A stretch of DNA of 64,000 bases from positions 186,001 through 250,000 of the forward strand of contig NZ_JAKQZA010000004.1 of the NCBI RefSeq assembly GCF_023008165.1, read 5' to 3'. The position numbers and the translations under genes are program-made. Shown here in pieces: positions 1 to 7,292 of this stretch; position 1 is the stretch's first letter, and every line of letters starts with the position of its first letter. The notes under the pieces are model-generated. The model did no database searches and was not told where the DNA came from. It saw only the letters and a list, made by a program, of their open reading frames with translations. The DNA is from Kordiimonas laminariae (GTDB lineage Bacteria; Pseudomonadota; Alphaproteobacteria; Sphingomonadales; Kordiimonadaceae).

Positions 1-411
1 ACCAACGCCTGTTGTGTTTGAACGCAGGATGCGTACAGATAACTTAATTGTATAGACGCCGACTGTTGGAAACACAGTACCAAGGCCTGTTGGAACTGTA
101 AGCTGAAGGCCGTCTGCTACAGCGCCGTCGAAATTACTGTTATTGAAATCTCTGAACCGGGCATAACGAACGCCGTTAATATCCCATCTTACGCGGAAAG
201 CTGCATAACTGGCGAGGTCACAGAGTGAAAAACCATTCACAGTGGTCCCACAAGCATCGAGAAGTAAATTATTCCCGATAGTGGTTGGGGTATAAAGGCC
301 AACATCAGTTGTGAGAATTGGGAATGTAGCTTGCGATGGTGCGCTGACAAGCAGAGAGCAACCTATTGCCGCTAAACATACTTTAACTGTTTTTATAAAA
401 TTCTTCATCAT
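1..411 (-). CDS. Secreted protein, paralogue of the downstream PEP-CTERM protein (3' end off window)
   Basis: The minus-strand frame from the ATG at 411-409 stays open for 137 codons to the window edge, so the C-terminus is missing. It begins with a signal peptide (basic start, hydrophobic stretch about residues 8-25, then S-A-P-S-Q-A before T-F-P). The mature part resembles the protein at 559-1233: both have a Y-[ST]-P-x-x-[IL]-G segment, then L-x-x-D-A-C-G-[ST]-T, then a second cysteine (F-[SC] region), then G-x-Y-T-I. The paired cysteines suggest a disulfide outside the cytoplasm. A PEP-CTERM anchor is expected past the edge but not seen. A short hairpin (417-429, CGCCT/AGGCG) covers part of the AAGG ribosome site. 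The function is unknown. Confidence 0.8.
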   Translation of the reverse strand, partial: MMKNFIKTVKVCLAAIGCSLLVSAPSQATFPILTTDVGLYTPTTIGNNLLLDACGTTVNGFSLCDLASYAAFRVRWDINGVRYARFRDFNNSNFDGAVADGLQLTVPTGLGTVFPTVGVYTIKLSVRILRSNTTGVG

Positions 412-518
412 TCATGCGCCTTTCAGGCGACCCCATATCTATATGGATTATATCCTGTTTCTTCTGAAAAATAAAGAAAATGCGGCTGTTTTGGTCAGCC
501 TGACTTGAGGCCGTAAAT

Positions 519-550
519 AAAAACAGCGCTCAAACCGGAGCGCTGTTTTT
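519..550 (-). terminator. Rho-independent terminator after the PEP-CTERM gene
   Basis: A perfect 13-bp inverted repeat (519-531 with 538-550, six-base loop) has A and T ends. It lies just past the stop codon of the minus-strand gene at 559 and separates it from the partial paralogue at 1-411. The shape could also work on the plus strand, where no gene needs it. Confidence 0.85.
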
Positions 551-558
551 AAATTTTA

Positions 559-1233
559 TTATACTAACGTTTTCCGTCTTCGCCTCATAGCTATAAGCAG
601 CGCCGGAATAAGAATAAGGGCAGTCTCTGGTTCTGGAACTGGTGCGGTAACTGATAAGCTAGCCTGCGCAAAGCTTGTATTCCGGTATCCGTTGGTTGTG
701 TATCCTGAAGTGGAACACCCAGTACCAGGGGGACCATAATGAACGCCGCCAATATTTACGCCTGGATCACACCATGCTCGCGCAACATTTCCATCAGGCA
801 GCAGGACATCATTCCAAAACTCTGGAGTGTGAATCAGAAGGCCGATAGTATAGTTACCAACTTGAGAAATAAGAGTGCCAGCTCCTGTAGAAAATGTGGG
901 TGTAAGGCCGTGTACAGCATTTGAGCCAGTATATTCAGCAAGTGTTGATGTCACGCCATTCTGGCTAATCGACCACGTGAATTCAAAATTCTCCAGAGCT
1001 GTATTGGACAGAGTACAAAAGCCATAAGAAGGCTGAGAATTTGGTGTGTGAGTGGCTCTGTGAAGAGTGGAGCCACAGGCATCAACTGTAAGATCTTCAC
1101 CAAGCGCAATGGGAGAGTAATTGTCTTGTTGCGCCAAAACATCGAAATAAAAATTGAAAGTTGCTTTGGCTTCTACTGAAATGCCGAGAGCAGAAACCAG
1201 CACACCGCAAGCTACTAAGGCTGTTTTTAACAT
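559..1233 (-). CDS. PEP-CTERM sorting domain protein
   Basis: This is a 224-residue exported protein. A signal peptide (about residues 1-23, ending V-E-A-K-A) is followed by a beta-rich region with a D-A-C-G...F-C pair of cysteines. The last 27 residues form a classic PEP-CTERM anchor: V-P-E-P, a hydrophobic helix and the basic tail R-R-R-R-K. Such tails are cut and sorted by exosortase (known for the family); no exosortase gene lies in this window. The start has a GGGG ribosome site (GGGGTCATC-ATG). The neighbour at 1-411 is a paralogue, so this is a tandem pair. A surface or extracellular matrix role is likely, with no specific function shown. Confidence 0.85.
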   Translation of the reverse strand: MLKTALVACGVLVSALGISVEAKATFNFYFDVLAQQDNYSPIALGEDLTVDACGSTLHRATHTPNSQPSYGFCTLSNTALENFEFTWSISQNGVTSTLAEYTGSNAVHGLTPTFSTGAGTLISQVGNYTIGLLIHTPEFWNDVLLPDGNVARAWCDPGVNIGGVHYGPPGTGCSTSGYTTNGYRNTSFAQASLSVTAPVPEPETALILIPALLIAMRRRRKTLV

Positions 1234-1568
1234 GATGACCCCATCAACTACTTAAATGACTAACGCGTATTTTAAGTTTAGTTATTCATACATATATTTA
1301 ATAAATATATAATGAGATAAAATTAAAAATGCAAATAATGAACTAGAGAACTTTATTTAAATGAAAATTCATTTCATAGACGGACTAGGAAGGTTGTATT
1401 GATATTTGCCCGGAAACCTTGGTGAAAGCTTTAAAGAGGCGTAAAATTAGAATAAATACCGCCCATATGTCCGTGTCAGCACTATCTTTGGCTTGAATTA
1501 TCTGTAAGATATTGTTTTAAATCTTAATTAAATATTGTTCACCCGAAATAAGTGTTGGTGGGGTTTCG
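1234..1568. other. AT-rich divergent intergenic region
   Basis: These 335 bp separate the PEP-CTERM gene (minus) from the TPR lipoprotein gene (plus) and must hold both promoters. The sequence is very AT-rich from 1255 to 1345. I see no convincing coding frame and no strong hairpin. The only recognisable site is the TTAA-N7-TTAA element listed separately. Confidence 0.6.
1517..1531. promoter_or_regulatory. Possible CtrA box upstream of the TPR lipoprotein gene
   Basis: TTAA, seven bases, TTAA lies 37 bp before the start codon at 1569. It matches the core of the CtrA consensus but lacks the trailing C, and sits in AT-rich DNA where such matches arise by chance. It is much weaker than the site at 6490. 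Confidence 0.25.
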
Positions 1569-3641
1569 ATGAAAAAACTTGGTATATTGGCAACGTGTTC
1601 CTTCATGGTTTTAGCCGCCTGTGGGTCTTCTGAAGAACAAGAACAACAGCAGCAAATAGACTTTTCTGCCTTTGACATCCCCACACTTGAAAAAATTGTT
1701 GCGGATGGAGAGCCTGTTCAGGCCATTCAAATTATTCGTGGTAAAGAGCAGCTTAATTTGGCGACGATTGAAGATTTCCTTCTATCAACAGAAATTTATA
1801 TCACGCTTCTGAACGGTGTAGCTGCTGAGGTGGAGCTTGGTAAAGCTGTGGAACTGGGCGCAGAGGGGGAGCAGGTTGATTTGTTTCGGGCACGCGTCCT
1901 TCTTTTACAGAAGAAGCTGGAAGAAGCGGAGGAGTTCTTAGCTGAAACAACGTTTACCAATGATTTAGCGTATGAAGCACTATTGCTGCGCGGGGATATT
2001 AAAAACGAACTAAGAGAGTATGAAGCTGCCAGAGGTTTTTATCAGGCTGCAGTGGATGATAAACCCGATAACTATTATGGTTATGTTGGATTAGCACAGT
2101 TGGAGTTGAATCAGGGTTTTATTGAAGATGCCTTTGCAAATGCCAGCAGGGCGAATGAGCTTCAGCCCGATGATCCGATCGTTCTTTATCTTTTGGGGTC
2201 CACAAGCCGCTATCTGTTGAAGCCAGATGAAGCAATTGCATATCTTAAGCGCGCACTAGAACTCAATGGTCAACACTATTTGGCACTTCTTGAACTCGCG
2301 GCCATCTATATCGAAAAGAATGAATTTGAAGAAGCTCGTAAGCAGCTTGATGAAGTTTATGCTCTTTCCCCAGAAGATCGGATGGCGCGTTATTACTCCG
2401 CCCTTCTGTTAGCTTCTGAAGGAAAGAATGAAGAAGCCGAAGAGCTTATGTTGCGCCTTGGGGACCTGCCGAAAATCTACCCTCCAGCAGCTCGGGTATA
2501 CGGGCACATTGCTTATCGTCTCGGCAAATATAGTACGGCGACGCCTTATTTAGAGCAGTTTCTGCGACTTTTGCCAGAAGACAGGCCTACCCGTCTTGCG
2601 CTGGCAGAATCCTATACGCGCAGAGGTAAGGCGAAAGAGGCACTTCGTCTGCTAAAAGTATTACTTGATGCAAATGAGGCTGACCTGGAGGCTAACTTGC
2701 AAGCCGCGGCCGCCGCTGGGATTATGGGGGACCGCCAGAAGGTTGGTGAATATGTAACCCGCGCTCAAAATCTGGCACAAAATGGTAGCGTTGATGATCA
2801 GGAATTAATTCGCTCGCTTGGGCGTCGTTTGGCTATCAATAACTTCCAAAAAGGTAACGATAAGGTTGCTATTGATCAATTGGAAGCAATGGCAGCTGAG
2901 GATGATAAAGACCTGTTAACACTGACATTGATGGCCAATCTCCAGATGGAGACGGGTGATCTGGAAAGTGCAGAGAAAACAACCAGTAGGCTATTAGCTG
3001 CTGCTCCGGACAGTCCTGTAGGGGCCAACCTTATGGGGTCTATCAGATATCGTCAGCGCAAAGTTGATGAAGCCCTTGAGCTTTACAACAAGGCAATTGA
3101 ACAGAATTCCGAGTATGTTTCAGCGCTTAAAAACCGAGCTCTTGTTTATCTGGTTCAGGAAAAATTCCAGGAAGCACGGGAAGATTTGGCAAAAGTGGTT
3201 GCGGCTAATCCACGAGATGCACAGGCGAGAGGTATGTTTGGTAGGGCACTCCTTGAAACCGGAGATGCCAAAGAGTCTCTGGGGCATTTTCAGGCGGCCG
3301 AGGAAGCCTTCCCGAGATCTGCTATTTTACATGCCGATCATTCAGAGGCCCTTGCAAAACTTGGATATTATTCTACAGCGATCAAACGTGCTGAGAGAGC
3401 TATTTCCTATTCAGGCGGACACGAAAAACTCAATGAATATTTAAATAACCTGATCGCTGAGTGGACGGAAATTGATAAGAAGCAACGCGAAGAAGAAGCT
3501 AAGGCAAGAGAAGAGCGTAAGGCCAAACGTGCAGAGCAACGTAAAGAGCGCCAAGAACGTTTGAAAGAAGGGCAAAAAGAAGAGGAAACCACAGATGAAG
3601 GTGATGATGAACCGCCTGCAGATGAGCCACCTCTTCACTAA
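1569..3641 (+). CDS. TPR-repeat lipoprotein, PEP-CTERM/exosortase system (PrsT-like)
   Basis: This 690-residue protein starts with a lipoprotein signal whose lipobox L-A-A-C puts the lipidated cysteine at residue 18. Nearly all the rest is tetratricopeptide repeats, with recurring A-x-x-[YL]-L...A-L-x-x-x-P units between about residues 60 and 620. The end is a very charged K/E/R coiled coil (about 635-675) and an acidic, proline-rich tail. Long TPR lipoproteins of this kind accompany PEP-CTERM/exosortase and exopolysaccharide loci (known for the PrsT family), and this one is divergent from a PEP-CTERM gene. At 690 residues it is shorter than typical PrsT (about 900), so the assignment is probable, not certain. 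A GGTGGGG ribosome site precedes the ATG. Confidence 0.7.
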   Translation: MKKLGILATCSFMVLAACGSSEEQEQQQQIDFSAFDIPTLEKIVADGEPVQAIQIIRGKEQLNLATIEDFLLSTEIYITLLNGVAAEVELGKAVELGAEGEQVDLFRARVLLLQKKLEEAEEFLAETTFTNDLAYEALLLRGDIKNELREYEAARGFYQAAVDDKPDNYYGYVGLAQLELNQGFIEDAFANASRANELQPDDPIVLYLLGSTSRYLLKPDEAIAYLKRALELNGQHYLALLELAAIYIEKNEFEEARKQLDEVYALSPEDRMARYYSALLLASEGKNEEAEELMLRLGDLPKIYPPAARVYGHIAYRLGKYSTATPYLEQFLRLLPEDRPTRLALAESYTRRGKAKEALRLLKVLLDANEADLEANLQAAAAAGIMGDRQKVGEYVTRAQNLAQNGSVDDQELIRSLGRRLAINNFQKGNDKVAIDQLEAMAAEDDKDLLTLTLMANLQMETGDLESAEKTTSRLLAAAPDSPVGANLMGSIRYRQRKVDEALELYNKAIEQNSEYVSALKNRALVYLVQEKFQEAREDLAKVVAANPRDAQARGMFGRALLETGDAKESLGHFQAAEEAFPRSAILHADHSEALAKLGYYSTAIKRAERAISYSGGHEKLNEYLNNLIAEWTEIDKKQREEEAKAREERKAKRAEQRKERQERLKEGQKEEETTDEGDDEPPADEPPLH

Positions 3642-3672
3642 TCGGTTGAATGATTTTTAAACTTCATTACAA

Positions 3673-3710
3673 AAAGCGCACTATACTTTCTTAGTGCGCT
3701 TTAGTTTTGT
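3673..3710 (+). terminator. Rho-independent terminator after the TPR lipoprotein gene
   Basis: An 11-bp perfect stem (3673-3683 with 3692-3702, eight-base loop) is followed by a T-rich stretch. It ends only about 10 bp before the next start codon, so the MFS gene is likely served by its own promoter or by readthrough. Confidence 0.8.
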
Positions 3711-3719
3711 GAAAAGAAT

Positions 3720-4892
3720 ATGCCGTTTCTATTTCTAATCATGTTTTCTGTAATGGCAGGGTTCGCTGTTCTCTTGCCCACCATTGTATATCATTTGGAG
3801 AATCTTGGCGCGACAAGTGCTGAGGCGACGCAAATTCTTGCATGCTATAGTTTTGCACAGTTTTTTAGCGGTACACTTCTTGGGCGTTTATCAGACCGGA
3901 TAGGTAGAAAGCCAGTTCTTGTTGCCGGGCTGTTTGGTGCTTTTGCTGCTTATGGGTTTCTTCATCTACATGCTTTTGACCTGGTAAGCACGTTAGCAGG
4001 GCTCGTACTCGCAGGCTTTTCATCTGGTATTGTGGCGGTAATATTTGCCTCAGTCACTGATATGACACTTCCTGAAAACCGAGCAAAGGGTATGGGAGCA
4101 ATGGGAGCCGGCATTGGTCTTGCTTTTACATTGGGACCTGCTATCGGCGCATTTCTGGGGGCGGAAAATGCTATAGAAGCAACTATTCAAACACCGGTTC
4201 TTGCATCACTAGGATTTGTGGTTTTGGGGCTTCTGAGCGCTATCAGACTGAAAATTGTTGTTCTCTCTATTGATAATCAGGAAGAAGAGATAGGCGGCTG
4301 GAAGTTGGTGGCAGCCAAGCCTGTTTTAATGCAAATGGCATTTTTGATGTTTTTGTTTACTGCTACAACAGCACTTACCGAACCTATTATGCCACTGCTG
4401 CTCGATTACCGTTATGGATGGGGACCTAAAGAGCTTGGAACTGTCTTCGGGTATGTAGGGCTGATTATCATCCTCGTTCAGGGAGGTTTAGTGGGCCCGC
4501 TTGCGAGAAGGTACGGTGAACGAAAGCTGGTGGTAACTGGTGTTTTATTACAGTTCGTTGGGCTTATGATTTTGATCTACACGCCCGTATCATTCGGTAT
4601 ATTCGTGGGATTAGCCTTCACAAGTGTTGGTGGTGCACTCTTCAATACTAATGTTCTGGCTATAGCGTCTATGCAAGCACGGGAAAGCCGACGGGGCGTA
4701 ATTCTTGGGGCGTTCCAGTCAATGATGTCTGTTGGCCGTTCAACGGGGCCATTAGTTGCGGGACTCCTGTTTACAATGAACCCAGATATGCCAATGTTTG
4801 TTGGCTCTGCGGTTTCTGTCGTCGTTTTAATGTGGCTTGGATCACTTTTATGGATTTCCCGTGAGTACTTGAAGTTGGCCTCCGATGATTGA
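3720..4892 (+). CDS. MFS transporter, TetA-like drug/metabolite exporter
   Basis: This is a 390-residue major facilitator protein with about 12 hydrophobic helices in the inner membrane. The loop-2/3 signature G-R-L-S-D-R-I-G-R-K-P is at residues 55-65, and a G-x-G-x-[AG]-x-x-[LF]-G-P-A motif-C-like stretch follows near residue 130, which points to a proton-coupled antiporter of the DHA1 group (TetA-like). The substrate cannot be read from the sequence. The start codon directly follows the previous terminator and the ribosome site is weak (GAAAAG). Its 3' end overlaps the epimerase gene by 8 bp, so the two are probably translationally coupled, which hints at export or uptake linked to peptide or amino acid turnover. 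Confidence 0.8.
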   Translation: MPFLFLIMFSVMAGFAVLLPTIVYHLENLGATSAEATQILACYSFAQFFSGTLLGRLSDRIGRKPVLVAGLFGAFAAYGFLHLHAFDLVSTLAGLVLAGFSSGIVAVIFASVTDMTLPENRAKGMGAMGAGIGLAFTLGPAIGAFLGAENAIEATIQTPVLASLGFVVLGLLSAIRLKIVVLSIDNQEEEIGGWKLVAAKPVLMQMAFLMFLFTATTALTEPIMPLLLDYRYGWGPKELGTVFGYVGLIIILVQGGLVGPLARRYGERKLVVTGVLLQFVGLMILIYTPVSFGIFVGLAFTSVGGALFNTNVLAIASMQARESRRGVILGAFQSMMSVGRSTGPLVAGLLFTMNPDMPMFVGSAVSVVVLMWLGSLLWISREYLKLASDD

Positions 4893-5868
4893 AGGAAGAG
4901 CGATCACCGAAAGTTGGGAGCTAAAAGTTCCTTTTGTTATCTCTCGATCAAGTCGAACTCATGCAACGGTTGTTTATCTCGAAATTACGAATGGTACATT
5001 TGTTGGTCGGTCCGAATGTCAGCCAAATACAAGGTATGATGAAACACCTGATAGCGTGATTGATGAGCTGAATGCGCTGTTTCCAGCTACGCTTGAAAAC
5101 CTAATGAAAGCTATTGATGGTTTGCACAGTATAGCTGCTCGAAATGCACTTGATTGCGCGCTTCTGGATCTGGAAGCGAAAATGAAGGGTGTGAGCGTTT
5201 CCGAGCGACTTCTCTTACCTCCGGCTTCTTCCGTACAATCTGTTTATACCATATCGGTCGGAACGCCTGATGATATGGCGGTTCAGGCTAAAAAATTGTT
5301 TGGTGAGGGTATTCGGTATATCAAGCTGAAACTGGCAGGTGATGGTGACGGTGAACGGGTTAAGGCTGTGAGAGCTGCTGTACCCGAGTTGAGCGTTGTA
5401 GTGGATGCGAATGAAGCTTGGAATGAACCGCTATACCGACGTTACATGCCTGTAATGGCTGCGTGTGGTGTAGAACTTGTGGAGCAACCTTTTCCTGCTG
5501 ATGCCGACCAGATATTATCAGAACTTCCCAGAGATGTTCCTGTATGTGCTGATGAAAGTTGCCATGTTGCAGCTGATGTTGCGCGGCTTAAAAATCGCTA
5601 TGATGCTGTGAATATTAAACTTGATAAGGCCGGAGGGCTGAGAGAAGGGCGCAATTTAATGCATGCAGCCCGCGCTGAAGATATGAAAGTAATGGTTGGC
5701 TGTATGCTTGGTACTAGCCTTGCTATGGCTCCCGCCTACTATCTGGCGTCACAGGCTGATTATGTTGATCTGGATGGGCCAGCGCTTCTGAAAAAAGACC
5801 GCAAAAGCGGTCTTAAAATTTCTGACGATGTAAAAATCTATTGCCCCGATGTTAAGCTCTGGGGCTAG
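4885..5868 (+). CDS. Dipeptide epimerase (L-Ala-D/L-Glu epimerase-like), enolase superfamily
   Basis: This 327-residue protein has the muconate-lactonising subgroup layout. An N-terminal capping domain comes first, then a barrel with K-x-K (K147, K149), metal ligands D174 (V-D-A-N), E200 (E-Q-P) and D223 (A-D-E-S), and a second lysine in K-L-D-K-A-G-G (245-248). The A-D-E-S and K-L-D-K-x-G-G motifs are typical of L-Ala-D/L-Glu epimerases, which recycle peptidoglycan dipeptides. Exact dipeptide specificity varies in this family and is inferred. The start overlaps the MFS gene by 8 bp. Its last 75 bases also encode a minus-strand terminator (5791-5814). Confidence 0.8.
   Translation: MIEGRAITESWELKVPFVISRSSRTHATVVYLEITNGTFVGRSECQPNTRYDETPDSVIDELNALFPATLENLMKAIDGLHSIAARNALDCALLDLEAKMKGVSVSERLLLPPASSVQSVYTISVGTPDDMAVQAKKLFGEGIRYIKLKLAGDGDGERVKAVRAAVPELSVVVDANEAWNEPLYRRYMPVMAACGVELVEQPFPADADQILSELPRDVPVCADESCHVAADVARLKNRYDAVNIKLDKAGGLREGRNLMHAARAEDMKVMVGCMLGTSLAMAPAYYLASQADYVDLDGPALLKKDRKSGLKISDDVKIYCPDVKLWG
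5791..5814 (-). terminator. Terminator for the Lrp-type gene, embedded in the epimerase coding sequence
   Basis: Read on the minus strand, an 8-bp perfect GC-containing stem (5807-5814 with 5795-5802) closes on a TTTT loop and is followed by six T residues (5796-5791). It lies 55 bp beyond the stop codon of the minus-strand gene at 5869 and inside the 3' end of the plus-strand epimerase gene, whose codons for K-K-D-R-K-S-G-L-K form the hairpin. Confidence 0.75.
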
Positions 5869-6144
5869 CTAAATTCCATCAGGGCCTGTAGCTGGCGTGT
5901 CATCGGTAAACGCGTTTAGGCCAATAATAGTATATGTATCTTTTACACCAGCCACTGTTTGTACGGTATTTGCAATAAAACGACCGATCTCCTGATCGCT
6001 TCCTAATTGAAACTGTGCAAGAAGATCGTAGTTTCCTGATGTAGAATATACGCTCCGCACCTCAGGGATGTCATCAGCAATAGTAGCAGCAACATTATAT
6101 GTTTTGCCCAATTCGCACTTAATCATCACAAATACTGTTTTCAT
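5869..6144 (-). CDS. Stand-alone Lrp/AsnC ligand-binding (RAM) domain protein
   Basis: The 91 residues match only the effector-binding half of Lrp/AsnC regulators: an alpha-beta sandwich with the typical I-P-E-V...S-G-x-Y-D-L-L-A core and the V-x-G-V-x-x-T-x-T-x-I end. No helix-turn-helix is present and there is no upstream frame that could supply one. Such free RAM domains bind amino acids and may modulate full-length regulators (family knowledge). The gene is convergent with the epimerase and abuts its stop codon exactly, and has a terminator inside that gene. A role in sensing amino acids released by dipeptide turnover is speculation. Confidence 0.8.
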   Translation of the reverse strand: MKTVFVMIKCELGKTYNVAATIADDIPEVRSVYSTSGNYDLLAQFQLGSDQEIGRFIANTVQTVAGVKDTYTIIGLNAFTDDTPATGPDGI

Positions 6145-6568
6145 TTTCGAATCCCAATGTTTGGTTTTCTATCTTCTAACCAATTGAACGGCAGTTGTGA
6201 AGGATTTGAATGTGCTTCGTAACATTTTGATAGGTAACTATTAATGTCTGATGCATAGGTGAAATTAGAAGTTTAAAATTAATTCATATCGAGTAGGTGG
6301 TCACAATATGATTACTCATTGTGTTTGCTACGTAATTAGATGTTGACGTTCCCTTCCTGTTAAATATGGTTAATCCACCTAAGTGTGTGTTTGCCGCTTT
6401 GGTATGAACTTATTTTTTGCTTACTTATTGTAAGTAAACGGTTTTATTTTTGAATTTTAATAAAATTTTTTCGAAATCGTCAGTCATTGTTAAAACTCGG
6501 TTAACGATTAGAGCATATTTTCAACGTAGGTGTGGAATTCACAATATGCGTGAAAAACGGAAGTTATT
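6145..6568. other. AT-rich promoter region ahead of the chemotaxis cluster
   Basis: These 424 bp lie between the divergent Lrp-type gene and the first gene of the chemotaxis cluster. No credible coding frame is present. It contains a canonical CtrA box near its right end (6490-6505) and a near-match with six-base spacing (6360-6373). No terminator-like hairpin is visible. The main promoter of the 13-kb cluster is probably here. Confidence 0.6.
6490..6505 (+). promoter_or_regulatory. CtrA-binding site (TTAA-N7-TTAAC)
   Basis: TTAA at 6490-6493, seven bases, then TTAAC at 6501-6505 is an exact match to the consensus of the alphaproteobacterial cell-cycle regulator CtrA. It lies 64-79 bp upstream of the ATG at 6569, a usual position for CtrA-activated promoters. 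CtrA control of motility and chemotaxis genes is well established in alphaproteobacteria; binding here is inferred. Confidence 0.65.
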
Positions 6569-6874
6569 ATGACGAATAGTCAGGATACCTCTGCGCGAGA
6601 GGTAAAGCTACCAAGGGAATTAGATCTGTTGGCAGCTGAATCTCTCAAGGAAACATTGCTTGCTGAACTGGATGAAGGTGAGGGCCTTCTTCTGGATGCA
6701 TCTGATGTTGAACGGGTATCTACCCCTTGTATCGAAGTGCTTGTCTCCGCGCAAAAAACATGTGTGGCAACAAGCCAAAGTTTCCAAATTTCTAATTCAT
6801 CTCAAGTGCTGGTTGATGCGTTTAGTGCGCTTGGTCTGGATGAACAGTTTAAAGGTTGGAGAACAATCCAATGA
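6569..6874 (+). CDS. STAS-domain protein at the head of the chemotaxis operon
   Basis: This 101-residue protein is a single STAS domain (beta-alpha fold of anti-sigma-factor antagonists). The conserved phosphorylatable site falls at S51-T52 in the motif V-S-T-P-C-I-E. A GGAAG ribosome site lies five bases before the ATG. Its TGA overlaps the cheY ATG (ATGA), so the two are translationally coupled. STAS proteins at the front of cheY-cheA operons occur in several alphaproteobacteria; their role in chemotaxis is not settled. It might also interact with the HATPase kinase encoded at 18577. Confidence 0.8.
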   Translation: MTNSQDTSAREVKLPRELDLLAAESLKETLLAELDEGEGLLLDASDVERVSTPCIEVLVSAQKTCVATSQSFQISNSSQVLVDAFSALGLDEQFKGWRTIQ

Positions 6875-7236
6875 GCAAAAAAATTCTGGCAGTAGATGAT
6901 AGTAAGACCATGCGTGACATGGTTTCATTTACACTGAAAGGCGCGGGGCATGATGTGCTTCTGGCTGATGATGGTGTGAATGCTCTATCTGCTTTGACCG
7001 GTGAAACTGTTGATCTCATTATTACTGATATCAACATGCCAAATATGAACGGAATTGAATTGGTGGAAAAGCTTCGCGCAGATCCCCGTTTCCGTGCAAC
7101 GCCTATTCTTATTCTAACAACAGAATCTGACGATGGTTTGAAGCAGCGTGGTCGTGCTGCTGGCGCTACCGGTTGGATCGTGAAGCCTTTTGTACCTGAA
7201 AAGCTTTTGAAGGTTGTTGATAAGGTTTGTGCTTAA
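6871..7236 (+). CDS. cheY: Chemotaxis response regulator CheY
   Basis: A 121-residue single receiver domain. It has the acidic pair D9-D10, phosphoacceptor D53 (I-T-D-I-N-M-P), the switch residue T83 and K105 in V-K-P-F. The aromatic switch position just before I-V-K-P is tryptophan (W102) instead of tyrosine. The start at 6871 is chosen because it overlaps the previous stop as ATGA and has GGAG nine bases upstream; an in-frame upstream ATG at 6856 would extend it into the STAS gene without a better ribosome site. When phosphorylated by CheA it should bind the flagellar motor switch. Confidence 0.92.
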   Translation: MSKKILAVDDSKTMRDMVSFTLKGAGHDVLLADDGVNALSALTGETVDLIITDINMPNMNGIELVEKLRADPRFRATPILILTTESDDGLKQRGRAAGATGWIVKPFVPEKLLKVVDKVCA

Positions 7237-7292
7237 GTTTTAACTCGTTTTAGTGCTGAGTTTCCCTGAATTTATTAATATGTAGGTGCTAG

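Noticed and set aside
311-508. Plus-strand frame of 65 codons near the left edge
   Set aside because: It overlaps the signal-peptide end of the well-supported minus-strand gene at 1-411 and has no recognisable motif.
6360-6373. TTAA-N6-TTAA resembling a CtrA box
   Set aside because: The spacer is six bases; CtrA sites need seven. The canonical site at 6490 is 130 bp away and sufficient.
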